From contig JASCIV010000494.1 in assembly GCA_030374735.1 (NCBI GenBank), forward strand, positions 1-18,368: a DNA stretch of 18,368 bases. Reading direction: 5' to 3'. The notes beneath the pieces are model-generated. The model worked only from the letters and a program-made list of their open reading frames with translations. It was not told the origin of the DNA and ran no database searches. This DNA is from Gracilaria caudata. Its lineage: Eukaryota; Rhodophyta; Florideophyceae; Gracilariales; Gracilariaceae. Of this stretch, positions 1-9,900 are shown in pieces (within the stretch, counting starts at the first letter, position 1; the number at the start of each line of letters is the position of its first letter). The translations under genes and the position numbers were made by a program.

Positions 1-46
1 GGGGGGGGGGGGGGGGGGGGTGGGGGGGGGGGGGGGGGGGGGGGGG
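1..46. repeat. G tract at window edge
   Basis: Twenty G, one T, then twenty-five G. It could be a real homopolymer where assembly stopped, or a sequencing artefact. A tract like this can form G-quadruplexes. Nothing follows it that resembles a telomere repeat. Confidence 0.9.
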
Positions 47-1706
47 CTGCCCTTGTTGGTGGTGGTGTGTTGCGGCCTTGTGTTGGAGAGGTTGTGGCGA
101 CGCCGGCGTGCTTTTTTTTTTTGCTACTAACTTGTGTTTGTTGTGACGTATCTCCACTTTGCCGCGCCTTTTTCTGTTTTGGTGTGGGGGTGGAGAGCGC
201 GCCGCGGCAACACGATCGCGTTCGCGCCAACATTTTGTGCTTTCCGCTGTTTCGAAGCGTCGGTGGGCGCAAGTATCGATGTGCTTTGCTCGTGGAGAGC
301 GCCAACGTTGCAACGGCAGCAACCCTTATTTGCTCACCCGCCCCGGTACAACGTCACGCACTCTCGTGTTTCGGCACCAGCTCACCTCGTCAGCATGCGC
401 TCGTGCGGCTTGGCAGCCGCCATCATCATCTGCCCTTCACCATCCTCGTCACGCGCCTTGCTTGCGCCCTTCTTTTTTTTTGGTTTTGTTTTGTTGCCTT
501 TCCAACAGCGACATCGTTTGCGTGCGATTGCATGGAAAGCGCTCAAACAAGTTTTTGTGCAGCTGGCGCCGTCGTGTTTTCGCGCGCACCGTCGCTTTTG
601 TGCGAAGAGGCTGTGGTGCTTTTTTCTTTTTGTGGTTACCGGCGCGCTCCACTGCAGAGAGGCGAGCACCGGTTGAACCGTCGGCGCGCCGCGCGCTGCG
701 CTGAATGGTGGTGCATTCTGCATTTGGCGGTACACGTCAAGCGACATTGACGCCGTTCGTGTCGCAACAGCGATCAACACTCGGCACGCGATGATCTGCA
801 CTGCTGTTGCGAACAAAGACGCGCGTGTTGTGCTGTGCGGCGGGCGCGGCGCGGTTGTTGTGGGCATGCCAAAAGGCATGGCTTCTCTTTCTGGTGGTAA
901 CCTTCGACATGTGCTACCGGGGGCGTATGCTTGTGAGCATTTGCGGCTGATGATATGGTCACGATGTTTGGTGCATCTGCCATGCAGCACAGCACTCGAT
1001 TGCGCGTTCTGTGATGGTTGACGCGACTATGGTCATAACTTTATCTACGCTCTTAGCTGTGCCGTGCCAGTGTCGCGCGCAGTGGCAGCTACTTGGAAGA
1101 AGAGGCCATCTGTTGCTGCGTGTCTGTTGTGTGTTCAAGTGCCGGCTCGGGCACACTTGCCCATCGCGTGCGAGTGGTCGATAACGTCATGTTACGTTCA
1201 GCAGCTCAACACTCTTGCTTTATGCAGCTTTTTTGCACAGAGTGTCAGCCGTTGCAGTGGATGACACACACACGCGCGCGCCTCATCCGTCACATTGTTG
1301 TTCAAACGCATAGTTTGCTTGCGCGTTTGAGGCATGAAGGCGACAATGCCGATACCACTTTGTGGGCCGCTTTCTCAGAAGCGCTCGTGTAATTTCAAGC
1401 GTTCGATCACATGTCAAGAGTGCTTGTCGATGAAAACAAAAGTGCTGGGTGTGCATGGAAACAGCCGATCTGCCAGCCGCAGATGGCAACGCTCCGACGT
1501 AATAACATGATGTGCAATCGCTTGTTTCATCGAACAAGATGTAGTACATCAGCGATGACTTCGAAACAACACGTCCGGAAAATATTTATAAAGCGTGTGT
1601 GTGGACGGTTTGGTTGTTGTGTAAACCATTGCGCGCGTGCGTTGCGAGACGTTGACGTGCCGTTTTGCAAAGTTGTAGCAGCCGTCAACCCCCAAGCACC
1701 CCGGGT

Positions 1707-1723
1707 CCCCCCCCCCCCCCCCC
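1707..1723. repeat. C17 homopolymer
   Basis: Seventeen consecutive C, just after CCCCGGGT. On the minus strand this is a G17 run with quadruplex potential. Its length is likely to vary between reads or individuals. Confidence 0.9.
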
Positions 1724-2347
1724 TCCACTCGTGCAGTTTTCCCCCGACGAGCGCACACAGAATTATGAAACGTATCGGCACTGAACTTTTGCCGCGCGTG
1801 TCGCAACGTTAGATATCGATAGTTTTGCGCGGCGCACTGCGTTGCGGAGCGGTGGTGCCATTGCCTTGTCAGGTAATTTTAGCACGACTCAGCGACGGCC
1901 ACACACGACCGCCGACAAGCGTTGTGCGCAGCAGTTGTGGAGCGCTCGTTGACGAGTTTTCCGTGCAAATCAAATGTTTCGCGTTCTGCGCTGGATGCAC
2001 AACGCTGAGAGCGTTGTTACACGCAGGTGTGGAATACCCCACGTCGTGTTTCCGTGACAGCTGATCAGCGCCCGATGCACGGACATGTCATGTAGCAGGG
2101 CAAGCGAGTCGCTGCGAACAGAACCCTCGTTGGGGGTACATTGCCGTTCATTACAGCGCTTTGTTCTTCCCTGGCCCGTGTGAATAGAGTTTGGCGCTCT
2201 TCCAGCCACATACGAGTAGTGCGCAATGGACTGGAGGCGCGTCGTCTCTGTCGAACGACGCCTGTGGTTCAAAAACGTGCGAGATGCGCTTATAGTTCAC
2301 TGGAGGAACAGCACCGTTTCCTCTCAAGCTTGGCCCCATGCAGCATG

Positions 2348-2374
2348 TACGAAGGTACGACGGTACCGTCGTAC
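2348..2374. promoter_or_regulatory. TACGAAGGTA motif fused to a 20-nt perfect palindrome
   Basis: An exact TACGAAGGTA (2348-2357) overlaps the perfect palindrome GTACGACGGTACCGTCGTAC at 2355-2374, which itself holds the variant TACGACGGTA on both strands. The arrangement looks like overlapping binding half-sites or the remnant of a short inverted-repeat element. No gene start is identified close by, so a regulatory role is inference from the recurrence of the motif elsewhere. Confidence 0.35.
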
Positions 2375-2613
2375 AGGCATCGCAGTTGTCCAATTCTCGT
2401 GGTCTTCCGGTCTGGTTCATGCTCCGGTCTCACCCAGATGCGAGATACTGTATGTATAATTAAATTATGACAAATAAATAGTACTGTTTTGAATACATCG
2501 TTTCAAATTTTTGAATCCCTCGCGATCACCGTGATCATGAACAACGAACTTTTTGCCTTCGGTGGATCGCGCCTCTTGCACAGCGTCATCAAGCGCGCAA
2601 AGCTCAAAGAAAC

Positions 2614-2623
2614 TACGAAGGTA
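2614..2623 (+). promoter_or_regulatory. TACGAAGGTA motif
   Basis: Exact copy of the 10-mer that recurs in the intergenic DNA of this window, flanked as CTACGAAGGTAG. It lies in a stretch with no supported gene. The embedded AAG|GTAGCT also resembles a 5' splice site. Confidence 0.35.
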
Positions 2624-2847
2624 GCTCGCCTCACTTGAGAAGCCCGTCGTGCGCACGCCACAGAGCGACCCCTCGCTTGCTTGTGCTGTTATCTGCAACG
2701 GCGCAGATGCGCGCGTAGCGACGCGCCCGTGCGACTGCACGCCGATGTGCGAGCTTTTTATAGCGCGCACAAGAGTGTGTCGGCGTCGGCGTTGGCGTGC
2801 GATTGTTGGTGCGGGTCGCGGGGGGGGCGGCAGATAGAACGAGACGC

Positions 2848-3106
2848 GTCGGCGGCCGAATAGATCGAAGGTGCGCTTGATTGGGCGTGGACGATGAGCG
2901 ATGCGCGTGGTGGTTTGTTTTAGTGCGCGATTGTTGGCGCGAGTCCGGCGCAAACGGCTTTGACGTGGATGGTGGCGAATGCACCCAACGAGGGATGAGC
3001 GTGGCGGATGGTGTTGGCTTGCGAGTCGGTGAGGAATAGACCGAAAGTGTATTGTGCGTGGCTGCTGGTGTTGACGTGCGGAGTCGGCGGGGAATAGACC
3101 AAAAGA
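2848..3106. repeat. Decayed tandem repeat, period about 58 bp
   Basis: The phrase GTCGGYGRGGAATAGACC recurs with changes: GGAATAGACC at 3033-3042 and 3091-3100 (58 bp apart), and CGAATAGATC at 2857-2866, 176 bp before the first, close to three periods. The preceding GGTGTTGRCKTGCGRAGTCGG is shared by the two closest copies. CGATTGTTGG also occurs at 2800-2809 and 2928-2937. The period is not a multiple of three, which argues against the minus-strand open frame here being translated. Confidence 0.55.
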
Positions 3107-3728
3107 TGAAGTGGTCGGCGCAGGCGAGAGTGAGGAGCGTGAGCAGCAGCAGCGCGACGAGAGGTGGCGGCAGCGTGCATGGCATAGTGTGCTTTTTGGC
3201 GAGGCGGTGAACGAGTTGGGGAGCATGGTGCGATAGGCGTGACGGCGGTCAGTCCGGGTGTGCGCCAAGACCCTTGGCCCAAGGGCGTAAGAGCCTTTCA
3301 TAGGGATGTGCGGAAAGATGGTGGCGTGTGCATTATGCGCTTCACGAAGACCCAACGCATGGCGATCGTACGAGGGGAAGGCTGTTGGGGTTGGTGAGGC
3401 GCATTTGCTCGACGGTTGTTGTGTTTCTGTGGGTTTGAAACTGGTGGTCTCGGCTGCCGACATCTGAAGAACAAAGCTACTTGCTTGCATTCTCTCCTCT
3501 CTTTGAGTTCCCCCTCGATTCAAAATACTGTGAGACAGGATGGCCCATCTCCTGGAACCTATGTTGTCTCTCGCTCTCCTCTGCCGTCAACCAAAACCAG
3601 TATCTCTTATAAACACTCAAGAGACTGTCGTCAACAATTTGAACTTCAGCATAAACTTTGTGTGAGGTAGTGTCAAGCTTTTGATTGTGCAAGGAAAACG
3701 CTAGCCGAGCGTCTTGTTCGAAGAGTGA

Positions 3729-4511
3729 ATTACTTCTGGTACCGTTGAAAACCGATCAAAAGTGTACAACAAGTGCAATATTCCATCGATCCTGGCGCAA
3801 GGGCTCCTCGCAAAGGAGGCCTTCGTACTGTTTTCAAGACACCAGACCCGCAAAAGTTCCTGGTCGTTGGACCAACATGCGCTTTACCCAAGTGAAGCCG
3901 GGCCTACGACAAAATCAAATCTGGTTCTGACAGAATACGCCAGGGTGGTTTCCAAGGTAATAGCTCTTGACGATGTCATGGATATCTGCCCGAACAAGGG
4001 CAATAGTGGCAATGTGTTACCTCTCCTCTCATGCCTAGAATCCAAGACTTTAATCTAGCGCCCTGAGCCGTGCTTCTCTAATCACTTGCGCGTTCATGAG
4101 GAAAGTAGCTACAACGCTGTAAAGTCTCTCCATCCTGCTTGCAATCTCCCTCCGCTTTCTGACCCCCCGGAATTCAGCGTCACGGACAAGTCGCCAACTA
4201 GAACGAATCTCCTAGAACACTGAGTCGCTAATGGATGGACAAAGCTCTCTGAGAAAACATCAGCAAGTCTTAAATCCTGTATCTATAACTCAAGAGAGAT
4301 TATAAGAGTTTACAATTGCAAGTGTTTCTTCTCTCTATATGGACCTTAAGACACACGTTTGCGTCTGAGACGAGTGAACACCCTTTCTTCTCAGGCTTGG
4401 TTCACATAACCAGAAACCTTGCTTCAGATAAATCCCCTCGGTACATTAGCCTTCCATTGAGTGCAAGCGCTCAAGAATCCACTGGGCTATGATGCTGATA
4501 CGTGCAGTTAG
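3729..4511 (+). pseudogene. Decayed coding frame with in-frame stops
   Basis: One reading frame is open for 109 codons after the stop at 3726-3728. It then continues in the same frame for 54 and 41 more codons, separated only by TAG 4056-4058, TGA 4221-4223 and TAA 4347-4349. Further stops at 4407, 4458 and 4509 are also in this frame. The translation has balanced composition (for example LVLTEYARVVSKVIALDDVM near 3924-3983, and LRVHEESSYNAVKSLHPACN near 4086-4145) rather than the low complexity seen to the left. That pattern fits a gene or transposon-derived frame broken by substitutions without indels. I recognise no family. Alternatives are exons of a spliced gene or chance. There is no convincing start codon. 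Confidence 0.35.
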
Positions 4512-4521
4512 ACAAAGCTAG

Positions 4522-5577
4522 TTAGGAACAGTTATTGGCATCCGTGAGATAGGCAACAATCTTTCTCGTCACCTGACAAGCAACTGAGTCTCCTATTTGA
4601 AGCGTGGAGACATCAATACCGTCAGCGATAACATATGCCTCCCTTTCTATAAATGCGCAGCAGTTAGATCCCGACACATCCCAAACATACCCTGGTTCGC
4701 ACTGCACGATTTGGCAGGTAGTCCCACCAACGTTTTCAATACAGAGCGCCGAAGTCCCTCGTTGAGAGCATCGATCGTAACTGGCACAGTTGTCATCGTC
4801 ATAAGGCTTATATCCATCGGCAATACTGATCGAATCGACCAGGGTGTGCAGTGCTCCCGTTTGATCAGATGGATTGTAGGCAGAAAAGCCGACAGAGTGG
4901 GCAGCGTTAATGTTGAGTACGTTCCATATGTCAACATCGCAGTCGAGAACTGCGTTCGTGGGACGCGTTCCATCGGTAGAGACGCGAACGTAAGCCTGGG
5001 TAGCAAACCCATTGTAGTCAAGCCAGACAGTATGTTGAGATCCATCACCAAACGTAAAAGAAGTGCCCGTCTTGCATATCTCCGAGCCGGAAAGGTATAT
5101 AGCAATGTGATTGGAAGACTCATCCTGCTCATCCGACCCAGAATCATAAGAATCAAACTCCACGACAAAAGCGTTTTGTCTGGACCATCCAGCCACTCCA
5201 AAGCCCGAGTTTCCTTCTGCAAAAGGAGGCGGAGAGAAACCCTGAGAATTACTCGCAGCAATAATGGCTTCAAAGGAATCACCAACACCCGACGAAGAAT
5301 CATTTGACTGAATGTTAAACTTCAGAGAGAATCCACCGGTGGCTTGAAAGTCTGTAGCACTGAAGAAGAAACCCCCATATGAAGCTACTGAGGTCGACGT
5401 CAGAACAGTGCCGGCCAAGGTCGCTGAAGCGTCCCCGGAAAAGGTCGCATCAGAAGTGTAGGCTGAGTTGAGGATGGTGAGATCAGTGAAAATTACTTCT
5501 GAGATTGCCGCTGAGCACTGTTGTCCAAACGCTCGGTGCAGCACGATGGAGAGAAAAAGTATAAACGCTGGGGTCAT
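4522..5577 (-). CDS. Secreted legume-type (L-type) lectin-like protein with Cys-rich C-terminus
   Basis: This encodes 351 residues from ATG 5577. The frame is open further upstream to a GTG, but this ATG is the first in frame and begins a clear signal peptide (MTPAFILFLSIVLHRAFGQ). Residues ~25-255 look like a legume-lectin beta sandwich. The diagnostic stretch is VVEFDSYDSG...NHIAIYL (residues ~138-162), which matches the metal-binding E-x-D ... N-H-I-x-I region of legume lectins, followed by VGFSAYNPSD (~229-238), the usual GFSA strand. Residues ~264-307 hold about eight cysteines in an EGF-like spacing. A short C-terminal domain with two further cysteines follows. There is no C-terminal membrane segment or ER-retrieval signal, so secretion or cell-wall placement is likely. 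Sugar binding is inferred from family, and specificity is unknown. It is transcribed divergently from the Sel1-repeat gene. Confidence 0.75.
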   Translation of the reverse strand: MTPAFILFLSIVLHRAFGQQCSAAISEVIFTDLTILNSAYTSDATFSGDASATLAGTVLTSTSVASYGGFFFSATDFQATGGFSLKFNIQSNDSSSGVGDSFEAIIAASNSQGFSPPPFAEGNSGFGVAGWSRQNAFVVEFDSYDSGSDEQDESSNHIAIYLSGSEICKTGTSFTFGDGSQHTVWLDYNGFATQAYVRVSTDGTRPTNAVLDCDVDIWNVLNINAAHSVGFSAYNPSDQTGALHTLVDSISIADGYKPYDDDNCASYDRCSQRGTSALCIENVGGTTCQIVQCEPGYVWDVSGSNCCAFIEREAYVIADGIDVSTLQIGDSVACQVTRKIVAYLTDANNCS

Positions 5578-5688
5578 TGTAATGTTAGCGATACGAAAAA
5601 GGACTGGCCTGAGATGCAGGTGTGTTGCGGTAGTTGATTGTGGAGTTGAAAATGATGGCACACCAACGAGCCATCACTTTTGCAGCGC

Positions 5689-5898
5689 TTAAGGGGAGGT
5701 GGGCTGAATACCGGGTGGAGATGAAGCGCACGGCGTGGAGAGGGTTTGCATTTGAACGTAGCAGTCATTGGTATCGTTGACCATGATGATATTGTACTTC
5801 AGCGAATTGACGGAGAACGATCGATTGGGGTTGGGAAGCAAATTTACAGGACCATAAAGCAACTTCAAGTTTGAAGGAACGAATTGAAGTATCTTAGT
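5689..5898 (-). pseudogene. Orphan coding-like fragment
   Basis: A minus-strand frame is open for 69 codons from the stop at 5899-5901 to TAA 5689-5691. The peptide has ordinary protein composition (LLYGPVNLLPNPNRSFSVNS, then YNIIMVNDTNDCYVQMQTLS). Its only in-frame ATG is at 5784, which would give 31 residues, so most of the coding-like part has no start. It may be the 3' end of a gene whose upstream part has been lost or is spliced on. It sits about 110 bp upstream of the lectin start on the same strand. I do not recognise the family. Chance remains possible. Confidence 0.35.
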
Positions 5899-6840
5899 TC
5901 ATGATATCTTCCAAGACACACGGTGTTCTTGACGTGAAACTTTCAGCATCCCGAAGCGATTCGTACGCAAATCGGATTGATCGATGCTCACAAAACAGCC
6001 AATTTCTATTGAAAATGACAAAAACTACCAACATACGCACACATAGCACAGTTTCGTATGAGTTGCATTCTAGTGTAATGCATGCACTAAAAGGCTTGGG
6101 AGTACGAAGTTGCAAGCTATATTCCACCGGGACACGCATCCACGTATGTGACGGATCCTCTCTGAGATTAGTCGAGCTTACCTTCGTAGACAAGAAGAGC
6201 AAATGGGCCGGCTGACCGTACCCTTGTGCTCGAGGAGGAAGTTTGTGTTGAACAAAGAACCAAGCGAAGCAAATGGCTTCGTCTCACACATGTGGTGCTA
6301 ACGTTCTGGACCCATCCCCAGAAGAACGGCAGCGTCAATGTGCAGTATGTTCTGACAACCTCGTGTTTGGAAATGAACGCCACAGATTGGCAAAACCCAG
6401 TAGACCAGATCTGGTCGCTAACTCAAGAGAACGGCGATGTGTACTGGCCCGGTGTAACCAGTTGCGAGGAGCCCAGTCTTTCATTTGACGCTTCCTTCAT
6501 TGCACGTAGCATCCACATTTTCTGAGCTTCACCCTTGTAGAGTTCTGTCGCAAACCTGTTACGCCGCTGGCCTGTCGCCGTCCAAGCTGAAGTGTACTTT
6601 CCCGTCTCTGCACATTTTTGCGGGCAGTTTCAACATGCTCTGCGAACATACGGGCCACGGGGAAGAGTTTTGGGTCTTTCTGCGACGGCCGTATGCGCTC
6701 TTTCTTTTCGACGGTTGGTCTAACACAACACTACTGTAGGTTTCCGAAAGCCTTTGTTTTGCAGTCTTCTATATTGCTTGAAACCTTTCCAGCTGCTTCT
6801 AAACTAGTTTAGGTCCCTCATGTCTTGAAAGTTAACGTTC
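5899..6840. other. Divergent intergenic region
   Basis: This lies between the lectin-side fragment and the Sel1-repeat gene and should carry promoters for both directions. Several frames of 60-104 codons overlap on both strands and none is convincing. One plus frame (6273-6488, 71 codons) contains CAVC and, 35 residues further on, CVLARC, a spacing that could bind zinc, but it has no other support. The motif copies at 6179-6228 are listed separately. Confidence 0.5.
6179..6228 (-). promoter_or_regulatory. TACGAAGGTA motif plus variant
   Basis: TACCTTCGTA at 6179-6188 is an exact minus-strand copy of the recurring 10-mer, and TACCCTTGTG at 6219-6228 is one base from the variant TACCCTTGTA. 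Both lie about 620-670 bp before the Sel1-repeat gene start and about 600-650 bp before the lectin start. A role in the divergent promoter is inferred only from position and recurrence. Confidence 0.35.
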
Positions 6841-6936
6841 ATGAATTATGACCAGTACTCTAGGCGACAGCCTAGGAATTGTATCTGGAGTGTACGTTGC
6901 GGTTCTAATTCCTTGGACACTCCTATACACGCTTGA
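6841..6936 (+). other. Overlapping upstream ORF
   Basis: An ATG at 6841 lies seven bases before the main ATG at 6848, in another frame, and opens 31 codons that end at TGA 6934-6936, inside the main gene. If the transcript starts upstream, this could reduce initiation at the main ATG. Its peptide shows nothing recognisable. Confidence 0.3.
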
Positions 6937-9900
6937 CTTCATTTCAAGCAAATGGGTAAGTATAATGAACACAGAACGAAAAGGCTGGACCCATCTGGTT
7001 ATCATAACCATTCCAATATCGTACATATTTGCATATATTGTGTTTCAAACCCAACTTCCGGAACCAGATTATAAGGAGATGTACGCCGCTGTGGCTGCCT
7101 TAGTTCTCAGTGGATATCATTTGGCTAGAACCGTGTGGGGACTACGTCAGCTCGTTTATCTCAAGAGGTGGGTTAGGGAAACCGCGAGAATCTTTCAGGA
7201 TGCTGGTTACGACCTTCAACAAGAGCCGGGCTTGGAACGAAGAGAGAAAACCTACATGTGTAGCGAGCAGCACCTTTTATGCGGTCCATACACTCTGTTC
7301 AGGAACGTTCCTATTGTGCGCAGAATTCTTTCTCGATCGCGGGAAGCAGTTCGAGGCTCGCGGCAGAATACTGTTGATGATGTGGTGAGACGTATACAGG
7401 TAAACAATTCTCTTATTGACAATGAGTTTAACGCCGGGATTGCGGATCACGTGAAACTTGTCTCATGGAGCAGGATACTATTATTGCCTTTGAGGCCGTC
7501 CAAGCCGATGGTGACGTTCACCAGATGGGCAACGGCGTTTATTGCTCAATTCGGAACTAGTTGGTTAAGCGACGCGACTGTGAGCGAAGAAAACGGTGAC
7601 CCTTGGATCGACAAACGAAGGAATTTCGCTCTGCAAGTGCTAACCACAGCTATACTCCAAATGGATCCATTTGAGAGCCATGCTTACTTTTACAACAAAC
7701 GAGCTTCTAGAGTCATAAGTAAGGGGGGCAAATCGTTCCTGCCACCGGATGCTTGGGAAGACATATCTCGGAGCAAGGATGCCTGGCATGTATTTTCACC
7801 GCCTAAGATCTTGGCAGCATTCTTAGCACATAATGAAGGGCTTCCGTACGGATGGCAGGTCGTGGAGGAAGGACAAAAGGTTCCAACTCGGAGTCTGTTG
7901 AAGCCAATACTTAAAGAAGCCATCAATGGCCTTAAGCCAAAAATGCAGGAAGCGCTGGAAGTTTTTCGATCTGAGCACCTAGAGCTGTTCGCTGTGTTTC
8001 TTTGGGTACAGAATAATTCACGAAGAGCTGAAGCCAAGGACAAAAGTCAGTTTCGTCAAGAAGAGAATTTCATAGCTTCAGAAGCAAGTTATGAGTTTCT
8101 TCAGCGACAACTTGGGTTAGATGAGGATGAGCGTGCCTTGGAGAATCTTGGATATCCATTCTCCAAGCATGCCCGAAGCAGGCATCTTTGGTATAATCGG
8201 AATGTTCTTGAAGTTAGCTGCCGAATCGATAATTGGCTTGCGCTGTCAAGCGGTGAGCAACTTTTTTCATTGGATGACGTTCTTGGAATAAACGATATCG
8301 AGTATGACCGGGATACGGTAAAGAGTGAGGAAGCGAGCATTTCGGAACAGACGCCATCCTCTGTCTCTGGAGAACGAAGAAATGCCTCACAACAGATTTC
8401 GATGCAGAATTTCGAGCCAGAATTGGTTTCCCATGATATTCACTATCCTATTCCCATAGGTCATGGTGATTCAGGAGACAAACACACGAAGAAAGAAACA
8501 TGTTACAAGCAAAACAAGCTCCTTGAGAAGAAGCGCCTGAGATTTCAACTGGCCAACGATGAAAGGCGCTACGACCATTCTGAACAATCTTTAACATTTA
8601 TGGGTTGCGTTATGGAAAGCCTAAGATCAGGGCTTGCCGAACAACTGTATGCCGGACTAATATATGAACGCAAGGACATGAAAAAGCGAACAAGCTCGTG
8701 GACAGTTCCGGTTCCCACGGATTTCCTTGAGTTTAACATTTCCCAAGAGCTGTGGAAATGCCTCCGTAAACGCAAGGAGGCAGGCTCACTCCACTCTGCC
8801 ATACAAGAGAGACTGCTTTGGGAATGCCAGGTAGGCACTCATCATTTGTTCCAAGGAGTTCTGAGTGAACCCAATGCTCATCACAAGGCACCGTCAATGA
8901 TTCTCTTTATTCTTGGATTTCCAAGCGTATTCATTCGGCGAAAACCTCGAGACGGTGGTTTCGGTGCGTTTCCTGTTCTGGAATATACGATTCATGCCGC
9001 AATACCTCCCCAACAAATTCACGTATCAGTCAAAATTGAGAAGTTCAAAGGAAGCCCGCTTGCCAAACTTCGCCTGCTGGAAGAAGACGCGTTGGAAAAT
9101 GGTGGTGAGTTTCAATGGAAATTGTGGCGGGACTCTTTCCTTGGTCGCATAAAAGCCAAGGCGAAGTGGCAAAAATCTCACGGTATGTCGCAAGTGCATG
9201 TGAACGCGAAGTCCGAAAATGACTTGTCCAAACCGATCTCCAACATATCTCAAGGGGGAAAGAAGCGGGGGATCAGGAAAGAGACCAATCTGATGTACTG
9301 GGAGGGATGGCCACCGTTTCGGGAAGGTTTGGCGATCTTTGAACAGGGGTTTTCGCTCGTTGAAAGAAGAAGAGCAGAGGCCCCAAATCAGACATCTACA
9401 AGTCCAGATGAGAAGAAGAACGAGCTCCGGGATAAGGAAGAGAATATGCGGAGTGGAAGAAGAGAATATGGACTCTGTTCTGCGGCGATTCTAAGCGACA
9501 GTATATCCGATATCGATACAGCTCTAGAACTACGCGGTGGCTCTGTGATTTGGGGCAAGCTAAAGAATAAGGAAGAAATCAAAGAGGTTGAGACCAGGAG
9601 AAGACATGAGGGAGGAAGAGGAGGGCCGTCTCTATTTCTTGATATATTTCATCTCCGGAACGTATTCCGTCTTACTTCGCCGAATACGTCACCCTCCACT
9701 AGACCGAACGTAGAAGAGACGATAACTAATCAAGACAAGACTGCGGACGAAGCTCGAAATTTGAACCCAGCCGCTATGTTAAAAGTTGCTCGATGGGTTC
9801 TGAAAGGAGAAGAAGGTTATCAACAAAACAGAGAGCAGGCCCTTATAATCATGGAGAATGCGTTACAAATTGACAAAAACGTCGATATTGCCCGATTGCA

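Larger units (their letters stand above)
47..2464. other. Gene-free, GC-rich, low-complexity region
   Basis: I see no supportable gene here. The open frames up to about 230 codons are rich in Cys, Arg, Phe and Ala, overlap one another in several frames on both strands, and show no domain, which is what GC-rich T/G-biased DNA gives by chance. It contains poly-T runs near 111-121 and 472-480, an alternating purine-pyrimidine stretch at 1264-1281 (ACACACACAC then GCGCGCGC, Z-DNA type), a C17 run and a palindrome listed separately. Confidence 0.6.
2465..3725. other. Gene-free stretch with degenerate repeats
   Basis: A minus-strand frame stays open for 352 codons (2465-3523), but it is rich in Arg, His, Ser, Pro and Thr, competes with two other long frames on the same strand, and runs through a ~58-bp tandem repeat that is not a multiple of three. 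I do not call it a gene. Its last ~55 codons (2465-2640) are less biased and could be a genuine 3' exon. On the plus strand a 33-codon frame begins at 2537 directly after the 13-nt inverted repeat GATCACCGTGATC (2524-2536). Neither is supported beyond being open. Confidence 0.5.

Noticed and set aside
67..750. 227-codon plus-strand frame and overlapping frames at 134-704 and 382-990
   Set aside because: Several frames on both strands are open at once in T/G-rich DNA. The peptides are Cys/Phe/Arg-rich with no domain, signal or ordered composition.
2465..3523. 352-codon minus-strand open frame
   Set aside because: Its composition is dominated by Arg, His, Ser, Pro and Thr, competing frames are open on the same strand, and it crosses a ~58-bp repeat that shifts frame between units. 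Only its last ~55 codons look at all ordinary.
4597..5307. Long frames on both strands inside the lectin gene (236 plus, 218 minus codons)
   Set aside because: They are shadows of the lectin frame. They show none of the lectin motifs and have biased composition.
5578..5661. Upstream extension of the lectin to a GTG codon
   Set aside because: The extension has no ATG, and the ATG at 5577 begins a typical signal peptide.
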